NCBI GenBank assembly: GCA_040752975.1
Contig: JBFMHF010000002.1
Span: forward strand, 62,001 to 126,000
Reading direction: 5' to 3'
Length of the DNA: 64,000 bases
Source of the DNA: JADLDB01 sp040752975
GTDB lineage: Bacteria > Myxococcota > Myxococcia > Myxococcales > Myxococcaceae
The notes beneath the pieces were generated by a model. That model searched no databases, was not told the DNA's origin, and saw only the letters and a program-made list of their open reading frames with translations. Shown piece after piece: positions 8,877 through 18,072 of the stretch. The position numbers were made by a program, and so were the translations under genes. Within the stretch, counting starts at the first letter, position 1. Every line of letters begins with the position of its first letter.

Positions 8877-10487
8877 ATGAGTCCCTCGCGCGTCCTGGCC
8901 GTGGTGGTGCTGTCACTCCTCGTGGCCTGCGGCGCGCCTCCCGGCGCCGAAGACGCCGCTTTCGATGGGTCGACGGGTGGTGACTCGGGGACGCAGGACT
9001 CCGGCACGTCGGACGCGGGGAGCGACGACGCGGGCCGGCCGGACTCGGGCGCACCGGACAGCGGGACGGTCGACGCAGGTCCCTCCGACGCAGGGAGCGG
9101 CGACGCGGGGATGACCGTGGCCGTCTCCCACACGCGCGAGTTCCGCGGGATCTGGGTGGCGACGGTGTCGAACCTGGACTTCCCGGCGGCGGTGGCAGGC
9201 AGCCGCGACGCGGGCATCGCCGAGTTGGGGCGGATCGTCGACGTGGCGGCGGCGCACGGCATCAACGCCATCGTCTTCCAGGTGCGCCCGGAGTCCGACG
9301 CGCTGTACGCCTCTTCGCGCGAGCCCTGGAGCCGCTTCCTCACCGGCACGCAGGGCGGCGATCCCGGGTACGATCCCCTCGGCGAGCTGATCAGCCTGGC
9401 GCACGCGCGGGCGATCGAGGTGCACGCCTGGGTCAATCCGTACCGCGCGAAGGTGTCGTCGAGCAGCCCGGTGACGGCCGGCCACATCAGCCAGGTGCTG
9501 TCGCAGCACGCGATCAACTACGGCACCGCGACGGTGATGGATCCCTCGGCCGCCGCGGTGCGCACCTGGGTGATCTCGGAGATCGACGACCTGGTGCGGA
9601 ACTACGACGTCGACGGCGTGCACTTCGACGACTACTTCTATCCCTACCCCGTTTCCGGCACGCCCTTCCCTGACAGCCAGCAGTACGCGGCGTACCAGGC
9701 GGACGGCGGCACGATGACGCGGCTGGCCTGGCGGCGGGACAACGTGAACCAGTTGGTGCAAGGCGTGTCGCAGGCGGTGGCAGCGCGCAAGCCGCACGTG
9801 CGCTTCGGAATCAGCCCGTTCGGGATCTACCGGCCGGGCGTGCCAGAGGGGATCACCGGGCTCAACGCCTACGACGAGCTTGCCTGTGACTCCCTGGCGT
9901 GGCTGTCGAACGGCTGGCTCGATTACCTCGCGCCGCAGCTGTACTGGCCGACGACGCAGGCCGGGCAGGAGTTCGATCTGTTGATCGCGTGGTGGGCGCG
10001 GCAGGTGTCGAATGGCCAGAGCATCTTCGCCGGGCACGCGCTGTACCGGCTGGGAACGAGCGGCGCGTGGACGTTGCAGGAGCTACGCGATCAGGTGGCG
10101 TTGACCCGCGCGGAATACCCCAACGCCGCCGGCAGCATCTGGTTCCGCCATGCCCACCTCCGCGACGACCTGGGGGGAGTCCAGACGACTTTCACCACCG
10201 ACTTCTACCCGAGGCCCGCCCTGCCGCCGCCGGTGGCGAAGGCCAGGATGACGACGGTGGCGCCGCCGAGCGCCCAGGTGACCGGGGCGACCGTGGCGCT
10301 CAGCCACGCCGCGCCGACGGAGCTGCGCGCGTACACGATCTACCGGCGCGAGCTGGGGCTCTGGCGCCTCCAGCGGATCATTCCGTCGCAGCCCGGGGTG
10401 GTGACGCTGACGAGCGGAGAGTGGGCGATCGCGGCGGTGAATCGCGCGGACGTGGAGAGCCGGGCCATCGTGATCGACGTGCCGTAA
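8877..10487 (+). CDS. GHL10-family glycoside hydrolase-like lipoprotein
   Basis: A 536-residue lipoprotein: signal MSPSRVLAVVVLSLLVAC, with lipid attachment predicted at Cys18. Residues 25-80 form a low-complexity linker built from Asp-Ser-Gly and Asp-Ala-Gly repeats, common in myxobacterial surface lipoproteins. The body from about residue 85 (REFRGIWVATVSNLDFP) has the pattern of the GHL10 (DUF187) family: NAIVFQVRPESDALY, HAWVNPYRAK, YDVDGVHFDDYFYPY and LDYLAPQLYWP. This is a TIM-barrel fold thought to act on polysaccharide or peptidoglycan. The Asp residues of VHFDDYFYPY are the likely catalytic or metal-binding ones. The last 100 residues resemble a fibronectin-like domain. Substrate is unknown. 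Confidence 0.88.
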   Translation: MSPSRVLAVVVLSLLVACGAPPGAEDAAFDGSTGGDSGTQDSGTSDAGSDDAGRPDSGAPDSGTVDAGPSDAGSGDAGMTVAVSHTREFRGIWVATVSNLDFPAAVAGSRDAGIAELGRIVDVAAAHGINAIVFQVRPESDALYASSREPWSRFLTGTQGGDPGYDPLGELISLAHARAIEVHAWVNPYRAKVSSSSPVTAGHISQVLSQHAINYGTATVMDPSAAAVRTWVISEIDDLVRNYDVDGVHFDDYFYPYPVSGTPFPDSQQYAAYQADGGTMTRLAWRRDNVNQLVQGVSQAVAARKPHVRFGISPFGIYRPGVPEGITGLNAYDELACDSLAWLSNGWLDYLAPQLYWPTTQAGQEFDLLIAWWARQVSNGQSIFAGHALYRLGTSGAWTLQELRDQVALTRAEYPNAAGSIWFRHAHLRDDLGGVQTTFTTDFYPRPALPPPVAKARMTTVAPPSAQVTGATVALSHAAPTELRAYTIYRRELGLWRLQRIIPSQPGVVTLTSGEWAIAAVNRADVESRAIVIDVP

Positions 10488-10513
10488 CGCGCGCACCAGC
10501 CGTCGAGCGCTCA

Positions 10514-11284
10514 TCAGCGGCCGTATTGCGGCGTCCCGGCCTGGCTCGTCGGAAGCTGGCGACGCGACAACGCTGCCCACGCCTCTTCCTCAGTGACATC
10601 GCTCCAATTCCGGTACGCATCGGCGACGGCGAACGATCGCCCTCCCCTCACGTTGGCGATGGCCAGGACGTCGACGAGCGGCTCCAGCACCTGCATGGTC
10701 GCCTCGTGCGCCGTCGGCGCCGCCACCACCAGCTCGGACGCGCCCGCCTTCCGGATCGCGCTGATGGCGGTGCGCATGGTGGCTCCTCCGGCGATTCCGT
10801 CGTCGACGAGGATGACCGCGCGAGAAGCGAGCGCGAGGGGGCGAGCGCCTCGGAAGCGCCGGACCCGGCGCTGCACCTTCTCGCGTGCCTGAGCGAGAGC
10901 GGCGGCGACCTGCGCGTCCGTGAGGTGGTGCCGCTCCCTCAGGTCCGCATCGATCCACTCCGTGCCGTCAAGGGCGACCGCCCCGAAGCCGGCCTCGGTC
11001 GTCCACGGACACAGGACCTTGCTCACCGGCGCGACGTCGAGGTCCAGCCCCAGCTCCCCCACCAGCGCCGTCCCCACCGGCACGCCGCCCGACGGAATCG
11101 CCAGGACGAGCGCGCTCGTGCCGCGCCAGGCGTGCAGCAGCTTCGCGAGGGCCCTTCCGGCCTCGGCGCGGTCCGCGAACACCTCGAGGCGATCGCGCAG
11201 GTGATCATCAGTGAGCAGCACGTTCCGAAGGGTAGAGCGCAAATCGAGCCGCGCACCCTGCCCCGTCGGGGAGGCCCGGGCCAT
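10514..11284 (-). CDS. Phosphoribosyltransferase
   Basis: About 256 residues of the type I PRTase fold. The PRPP loop is clear in VILVDDGIAGGATM, and IPSGGVPVG supplies the early pyrophosphate-binding turn. The N-terminal part (DRLEVFADRAEAGRALAKLL) is typical of stand-alone bacterial PRTases with no assigned base, so the substrate cannot be named. The ATG at 11284 overlaps the last base of the upstream small coiled-coil gene's stop (TGATG), suggesting coupled translation. It is convergent with the GHL10-type lipoprotein gene, 26 bp from its stop. Confidence 0.85.
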   Translation of the reverse strand: MARASPTGQGARLDLRSTLRNVLLTDDHLRDRLEVFADRAEAGRALAKLLHAWRGTSALVLAIPSGGVPVGTALVGELGLDLDVAPVSKVLCPWTTEAGFGAVALDGTEWIDADLRERHHLTDAQVAAALAQAREKVQRRVRRFRGARPLALASRAVILVDDGIAGGATMRTAISAIRKAGASELVVAAPTAHEATMQVLEPLVDVLAIANVRGGRSFAVADAYRNWSDVTEEEAWAALSRRQLPTSQAGTPQYGR

Positions 11285-11560
11285 CAGGCGCGCTTTCGCT
11301 CGAGCGCCTCGAGCCGGACCTCGTGGTCAGCCACCTGGGCGCGCAACTTCCGGTCCTTCCACCAGCACCGCCTTCAAGTCGCCGATCGCCGTGGCAACCG
11401 CCACGAGCTCGGTGGAGAGGTGGACCTCAGTCTCCACCTGACGGCGCTCCAGGTTGTCGAGGCGATGGTTCGTTTGGTCCAGTCGGGAGGACAGCTCGGA
11501 CCGGGTGGTCTTCAGCTCGTCCCGAATCTGCTGGAGGATCCTGACCATCACATCGCTCAT
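11284..11560 (-). pseudogene. Small coiled-coil protein, apparent one-base frameshift
   Basis: The first frame gives MSDVMVRILQQIRDELKTTR, SSRLDQTNHRLDNLERRQ and DLKAVLVE, then runs off into GPEVARPGG and a stop. One base of slippage near 11355 restores DRKLRAQVADHEVRLEALER, ending exactly at a TGA (11286-11284) that overlaps the start of the phosphoribosyltransferase. The restored protein is about 91 residues, mostly a heptad-patterned helix, like short coiled-coil proteins common in myxobacteria. The precise TGATG junction in the shifted frame argues that the intact gene once read through, or that the sequence has an error here. Confidence 0.6.
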
Positions 11561-11619
11561 GACCCGAGGGCAGCACGCTCAAGGTCAGGAGCCGCACCGC
11601 GGTCCGTCCCCCGCGGCAT

Positions 11620-11843
11620 GCTCCCGTAGCTCAAGTCGGAAGAGCACCGGAAAACGGCAAGTGAGACCGGCCCCCAGAAGGGCACTGGGCGGCCTGCTAC
11701 CGCTCGGGAAGAGCGGGTGTGGGCGTGCAGGCGAAGGTTGCGGATGCACCTGGCGGGGTGTGGCGAACGTTCCGTCGGGGAAGCGCGTTGTCCGAAAGGC
11801 CTGCTTCACGTCCGGTGGTGCGGGTTCGATTCCCGCCGGGAGC
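11620..11843 (+). tRNA. tRNA-like locus interrupted in the anticodon loop
   Basis: Two halves form a complete tRNA cloverleaf. 5' half: GCTCCCG (11620-11626), TA, D-stem GCTC/GAGC around AAGTCGGAA (11629-11645), A, then CCGGA (11647-11651). 3' half: TCCGG (11811-11815), TGGT, T-arm GCGGG-TTCGATT-CCCGC (11820-11836), then CGGGAGC (11837-11843). Acceptor 7/7, D 4/4, anticodon 5/5 and T 5/5 pairs are Watson-Crick. Between the anticodon-stem arms lie 159 nt instead of 7. U33 occurs only on the 3' side, where the last seven bases before TCCGG are CTTCACG; if those are the mature loop, the anticodon is UCA. No CCA is encoded and the base after the acceptor is T. It could be an intron-bearing tRNA, a tRNA-mimic RNA, or a disrupted relic. 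Confidence 0.55.
11652..11803 (+). other. Structured insert inside the tRNA-like locus
   Basis: The inserted segment can form several hairpins: CCCAG/CTGGG at 11673-11689; an outer stem GCCTGC/GCAGGC (11692-11697 with 11727-11732) enclosing a perfect six-pair stem CCGCTC/GAGCGG (11700-11716, loop GGGAA); and GGTTGC/GCACC with loop GGAT (11736-11750). I see no group I core pieces (no P7-like AGACTA/TAGTCC pair) and no group II domain V. At about 152-159 nt it is shorter than the roughly 205-nt group I introns known in bacterial tRNAs. It has no open frame that looks coding. Confidence 0.45.
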
Positions 11844-11904
11844 TTCGTTGCAGCGCCGACGTCCCGTCGCGCCCCGCTCCCCAGCAGCCCGCCTGGAGAA
11901 TCGA

Positions 11905-11943
11905 CTGCTACAGGATCGACAATTCGTGTCGATTTTGTAGCAG
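11905..11943. terminator. 17-bp hairpin, probably bidirectional terminator
   Basis: CTGCTACAGGATCGACA (11905-11921) pairs over its whole 17 bases (two G-U pairs) with TGTCGATTTTGTAGCAG (11927-11943) around the loop ATTCG. It lies 11 bp beyond the stop of the leftward MFS gene and 60 bp beyond the rightward tRNA-like locus, so it could end both transcripts. There is no long T-run after it, so an operator or repeat element is the alternative. Confidence 0.55.
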
Positions 11944-11954
11944 CCGGGAGCCGC

Positions 11955-13214
11955 TCAGCGCGCGTCCACCGGCAAAGACGCCGGCCCGCGCGCCGGGAAA
12001 AACGCGAGCACGACGCTGCCCAGCTGTGCGACCCCCGCCGCGGCGAACACCACGGCGTACGCGGTGGCCCGCGCGACGCCGCCATGGATGAGCAGGCCCG
12101 AGAGCGCCCCGGCCAGTGTGGAACCCACGAACATCCCCAGCGTGCCGGCTGCGTTCAACACCGCCATCGCCGAGGCGCGGCTGGACGCAGGCACGGCCGC
12201 GGCGGCCAGGCCCAGACTGGGGCCGTAGATCGACGCCGAGGCGAGCCCGCCCGCCGCAAACACGTAAGGCAACGCCTGCAACGGCGCCAGCGGCAGCGCG
12301 AAGAAGGTGAGCCCGTAGACCGACGCGCCGACCGCCACCAGCTTCCAGCGATCGACCCGATCGCCCAGCCGCGCGAAGGGCCACGTCGCCAGGGCGAACA
12401 CCGTGAGGAACACCGAGAACCACGCCGACACGCGATCGTCCGACACGCCGAGGACGTGCCCGTAAAGCTGCAGCGTCACCACGAACGCGCCCACGGCGAA
12501 GCGCTCGAGCGCCACCACCACCGTCGGCCCCCGCAACAGCGGCGCACGGAGGAGTTCCCGGAACGTCACCTCGGAGCGCTGCGCGTCCGTGGCGGCCGGG
12601 AGCAGCAGCGGCGTGAGCACGCCGGTCAGTACGCCCACGGCCCCGCCCACCACCAGCGGCAACGTGGGCGCCACCTTCCCCAGGACTGCGCCCAGAGGAA
12701 TCCCCACGAGGATCGACAGCACCACCGCGCCGCCCACCAGCCCCATCGCCGCCCCCGTCTTCGCCTGACGCCGGATCGACCCCATGAGGATCGACACGCC
12801 CGCGATGTAGAAGGCGCCCTGCACGAAGCGCAGAAGCAGCAGCACGGCCAGCGGCGGCGCCAGCGTCACCAACAGCAACAGCCCCCCGTCCAACGCCGCC
12901 GACAGCGCCGCGATCAGCCGGCGCCGCGACAACCGCTCGGCCCGCACCGCCAGGAACGGCCCGCCCACGCACGCCCCCAGGAGGTTGATGGCGATGAAGG
13001 CGTGCATCACCCACTCCGCGCCCGGCCAGCCCGCCTCGACGAAGCGCCGCACCACCGGGATCACGATCGTCGCAGGCAGCATCGCCCCGAAGACGAGCGC
13101 CGACGCCACCCCCACGCGCAGGGACGACATCGGTCCGCTCTCCGGAGACTCCACCACCCGCCTCACATACCCGAGAACGCCGGCCGGCTCATCACGCAGA
13201 CTTTTCGCGTCCAC
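11955..13214 (-). CDS. Major facilitator superfamily transporter
   Basis: Up to 419 residues with about twelve hydrophobic helices, e.g. VASALVFGAMLPATIVIPVV, LLLLVTLAPPLAVLLLLRF, ILVGIPLGAVLG and GTLGMFVGSTLAGALSGLL. The loop after helix 2 has AVRAERLSRRRL, the MFS A-motif position; a second basic loop FARLGDRVDRWKL precedes helix 8. The pattern fits the sugar-efflux or drug-efflux branches, but the substrate cannot be read. An internal ATG at 13130 (MSSLRVGVASALVFG) begins just before the first helix and may be the true start. The gene is divergent from sdhCAB and ends at the strong hairpin. Confidence 0.85.
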   Translation of the reverse strand: MDAKSLRDEPAGVLGYVRRVVESPESGPMSSLRVGVASALVFGAMLPATIVIPVVRRFVEAGWPGAEWVMHAFIAINLLGACVGGPFLAVRAERLSRRRLIAALSAALDGGLLLLVTLAPPLAVLLLLRFVQGAFYIAGVSILMGSIRRQAKTGAAMGLVGGAVVLSILVGIPLGAVLGKVAPTLPLVVGGAVGVLTGVLTPLLLPAATDAQRSEVTFRELLRAPLLRGPTVVVALERFAVGAFVVTLQLYGHVLGVSDDRVSAWFSVFLTVFALATWPFARLGDRVDRWKLVAVGASVYGLTFFALPLAPLQALPYVFAAGGLASASIYGPSLGLAAAAVPASSRASAMAVLNAAGTLGMFVGSTLAGALSGLLIHGGVARATAYAVVFAAAGVAQLGSVVLAFFPARGPASLPVDAR

Positions 13215-13323
13215 GATTTTCCTTGTGGTTCAGCACCCCTGCCGGCAAACGCCGCGCTGGTCTTCATGGGCCCCGGCCCATAGAGAAACGCTGAGCAGCG
13301 ACTTTCACCTGGAGAGACGCCAC

Positions 13324-14045
13324 ATGGCAGAAGCAACGGAACTCCGACGGGAAACCACCGCGGAGCCCCTGTTCGGCAGCCTCGCGAAGTTCGCGATGAG
13401 CTCCGTGGGTTCGAAGATGGTGATGGCCGTCACGGGCATCGGCCTGTGGCTCTTCATCACCGCCCACCTGGCCGGCAACCTGACGGTGTACCTCGGCCGA
13501 GACACCTTCAACTCCTACGGGGCGGCGCTGCACCACAACCCGCCGCTCCTCTGGGGCATGCGGCTGGCGCTGCTCATCGGCTTCCCGCTGCACATCCTCA
13601 CGGCGCTGCGCACGGTGGCGCTGAATCGCGCCGCCCGCCCCGTGGACTACGCCTTCGCCAACAGGTCCCCCGCCCGCGCGGCGGCCAAGGGGATGATGCT
13701 GTCGGGGGCGGTGGTGCTCGCCTTCTTCCTCTACCACCTGGCCCACTTCACCTGGCGCGTCACCGGCCCGCAGCCCGCCGCGCTGCTGCCTTCCGGCGAC
13801 TGGGACGCGTACTCGATGCTGGTGATGGGCTTCCAGCAGCCGGTGATCGCCGGCTTCTACCTCCTGGGCCAGGTGCTGCTCGCCGCGCACCTCTCGCACG
13901 GGCTGTACAGCATGTTCCAGCACCTCGGCCTCTGGGGCCGCCGGTGGACGCCGTGGCTCAAGAACGCGTCGCTGGTCGTCGGCTACGGCCTGTGCCTCGG
14001 CTTTGCCTCCATCCCCCTCGCCGTCCTCGCGGGGATCCTCAAGCC

Positions 14046-14049
<4 letters not shown>
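13324..14049 (+). CDS. sdhC: Succinate dehydrogenase cytochrome b558 subunit
   Basis: A 241-residue membrane protein with five likely helices, matching the single-anchor cytochrome b558 type that uses one diheme subunit instead of separate SdhC and SdhD. Histidines lie in the expected helices: LFITAHLAGN, GFPLHILTAL, LYHLAHFTWR and LLAAHLSHGLY; these are candidate heme ligands. Start: ATG at 13324, about 9 bases after GGAGAG. It passes electrons from SdhB to quinone. Its stop overlaps the sdhA start (ATGA), and it heads sdhCAB. Confidence 0.95.
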
Positions 14050-15955
<1,906 letters not shown>

Positions 15956-15956
<1 letters not shown>

Positions 15957-16711
15957 TGAGCGCCAAGAAGATGAAGCTGAAGCTCCACGTGTACCGCCAG
16001 GCCTCGAAGGACGCGCCCGGTGCGATGAAGGAGTACGTCGTCGAGGACGTGTCCGAGCACATGTCCTTCCTCGAGATGATGGACGTGCTCAATGAGCAGT
16101 TGATGAACAAGGGCGAGGAGCCGATCGCCTTCGATCACGACTGCCGCGAGGGCATCTGCGGCATGTGCTCGATGGTGATCAACGGCGTTCCCCACGGCGG
16201 CCACCGCGGCGTCACCGCCTGCCAGCTGCACATGCGGCACTTCAACGACGGTGACGAGATCTTCGTCGAGCCCTGGCGCGCGAAGGCTTTCCCCGTGCTC
16301 CGGGACCTGGTCGTCGATCGCGGAGCCTTCGATCGCATCGTCGCGGCGGGGGGCTACGTGTCGGTGAACACCGGCGGCGCGCCGGACGCCAACGCCCTGC
16401 CCATTCCAAAGAAGGAAGCGGATCTCTCCATGGACGCGGCGGCCTGCATCGGCTGCGGCGCCTGTGTGGCGGCCTGCAAGAACGCCTCGGCGATGCTCTT
16501 CGTGGCCGCCAAGGCGTCGCACCTGAATCACCTCCCCCAGGGCCAGCCCGAGCGGTACGAGCGGGTGAAGAAGATGGCCGCGCAGATGGACGCGGAGGGC
16601 TTCGGCACCTGCTCCAACCTGTCCCAGTGCGAGGCGGTGTGCCCCAAGGAGATCAGCGTTCGGGTGATCGCCGAGTTCAACCGCGATCTCCTGAAGGCCC
16701 AGGCGAAGTAG
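15956..16711 (+). CDS. sdhB: Succinate dehydrogenase iron-sulfur subunit
   Basis: A 251-residue electron-transfer subunit. The N-terminal ferredoxin domain binds a [2Fe-2S] cluster through Cys63, Cys68 and Cys71 (DCREGICGMC) plus Cys89. The C-terminal helical domain has the motif CIGCGACVAAC (Cys164, 167, 170, 174) and CSNLSQCEAVCP for the [4Fe-4S] and [3Fe-4S] clusters. It links SdhA to SdhC at the inner membrane. It ends the sdhCAB operon; the small membrane protein gene that follows may be read through. Confidence 0.97.
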
Positions 16712-16713
16712 GC

Positions 16714-17043
16714 GTGGACCTGCACGAGGCCGTGATGCAGATCCGCGGGAAGCGGCTCGCGCTGGCGCGACGCCTGCGCCTGCTGTCGGGGTTGACCATG
16801 GCAGCGTCCGCACTCCTGCTGGGCTGGGCAGCGAGTCAGACGTTCCCGGCCCCGCGAATTGCGACGTGGGAATACTTCCTGATCGCCGCCAGCCTCGTCG
16901 TCGGAATCGGCCTCCCACTCTCCCGTCTGCTCATCAACCGAGCGATCGCCAGCCGCACGCTGCAGTGGATCGACGAGGTGGCGGAAGGACACGGCGTCTC
17001 CCGCGGCGCCCTGAACGAGGTCTTCGTGCGCGCGTTGTACTGA
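16714..17043 (+). CDS. Small two-helix membrane protein
   Basis: About 109 residues from a GTG at 16714, or 102 from an ATG at 16735 (MQIRGKRLALARRLRLL). Two hydrophobic helices (LSGLTMAASALLLGWAA and YFLIAASLVVGIGLPLSRLL) are followed by a helical tail with WIDEVAEGHGVSRGALNEV. No family is recognised. It lies 2 bp after the sdhB stop and so may be cotranscribed with sdhCAB, but nothing ties it to succinate dehydrogenase. Confidence 0.6.
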   Translation: MDLHEAVMQIRGKRLALARRLRLLSGLTMAASALLLGWAASQTFPAPRIATWEYFLIAASLVVGIGLPLSRLLINRAIASRTLQWIDEVAEGHGVSRGALNEVFVRALY

Positions 17044-17109
17044 CGACTTCCCCGCTTCACCGGTAGTGCGGTAAGGCACTGGACCGTCACCGAAGAAAAG
17101 GACTTCACC

Positions 17110-18066
17110 GTGCGCCTCATCGTCACCGGCTCGCTGGCCTACGACTACATCATGGACTTCCCGGGGAAGTTCTCGGACCACATTCTCCCCGACAAGGTCC
17201 ACATGCTGACGGTCAGCTTCCTGGTGGACTCGATGAAGCGCCTGCGCGGCGGCACCGCCGGGAACATCGCGTACAACCTCGGGCTGCTCGGCGCGAAGAC
17301 GGTGCTGGTGTCGGCCGCGGGCCAGGACTTCGCCGAGTACCGGGACGTGCTGGCGAAGGCGGGAGTCGATCTCCGGGGCGTCAAGGAGGTGCCCAACGAG
17401 TTCACCGCGTCCTGCTTCATCAACACCGATCAGGTGAACAACCAGATCGTCGCCTTCTACCCGGGCGCCGTGGTGCACGCCCGCGAGGTGACGCTGCAGT
17501 CCGTGGGCCTCGAGAAGGGCGACTGGGTGATCATCAGCCCGACGGATCCCGAGTCGATGCTGCGCCACACCGCCGAGTGCAAGAAGGCGGGCGTCAGCTA
17601 CATCTTCGATCCCGGGAAGCAGACGCCGCGGCTGGACAAGCAGCAGATCCTCGGCGGCATCGACGGCTGCGCGGCGCTCGTCGGCAACGACTACGAGTTC
17701 GGCATGATGGCGCGCACCACGGGGCTGTCCGAGGAAGCGTTGATCGCCATGGCGCCGCTGACCGTGATGACGCGAGGGCACGAAGGCAGCCGCTTCTACG
17801 TGAAGGGACGTTTGACGTCGGAGATCCCCGTGGCGAAGGTGGAGAAGGTCGTCGATCCCACCGGCGCGGGCGACGCGTACCTGGCCGGCCTCGCCTTCGC
17901 CTTGTCGAAGGGCCTGCCCCACGAGGTGTGCGGACGGATCGCGGCGCTCACGGCCACCTACGCCATCGAGAAGCGCGGCTGCCAGGAGCACGGCTTCGAG
18001 CGCCCGGCCTTCTCCCGGCGCTACCTCGAGAGCTTCGGCACGGAGCTGCCCGCGGGCGCGCTGTAA
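17110..18066 (+). CDS. PfkB-family sugar/nucleoside kinase
   Basis: A 318-residue ribokinase-fold protein from a GTG. It has the N-terminal signature RGGTAGNIAYNLGLLG (residues 46-61) and the C-terminal signature DPTGAGDAYLAGLAFA, with Asp255 as the likely catalytic base. YNLG, VGNDYEFGMM and GHEGSRFYVKG fit the adenosine/ribokinase-like clade often annotated as adenosine kinase or carbohydrate kinase. The substrate cannot be settled by eye. It is a single gene, convergent with the mla operon 7 bp away. Confidence 0.85.
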   Translation: MRLIVTGSLAYDYIMDFPGKFSDHILPDKVHMLTVSFLVDSMKRLRGGTAGNIAYNLGLLGAKTVLVSAAGQDFAEYRDVLAKAGVDLRGVKEVPNEFTASCFINTDQVNNQIVAFYPGAVVHAREVTLQSVGLEKGDWVIISPTDPESMLRHTAECKKAGVSYIFDPGKQTPRLDKQQILGGIDGCAALVGNDYEFGMMARTTGLSEEALIAMAPLTVMTRGHEGSRFYVKGRLTSEIPVAKVEKVVDPTGAGDAYLAGLAFALSKGLPHEVCGRIAALTATYAIEKRGCQEHGFERPAFSRRYLESFGTELPAGAL

Positions 18067-18072
18067 CCCTCT

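Noticed and set aside
11652..11803. Standard group I intron in a tRNA
   Set aside because: The length is below the known minimum, no U precedes the 5' junction, and no P3/P7 core sequences are seen. Only a covariance search could fully exclude a degenerate form.
11620..11843. tmRNA as explanation for the interrupted tRNA
   Set aside because: tmRNA has a degenerate D-arm, an encoded tag frame and about 350 nt; here the D-arm is canonical and there is no tag-like frame.
11760..11843. A single ordinary tRNA-Sec ending at 11843 with anticodon UCA
   Set aside because: There is no 5' acceptor partner 90-100 nt upstream, and the bases before CTTCACG do not pair with TCCGG.
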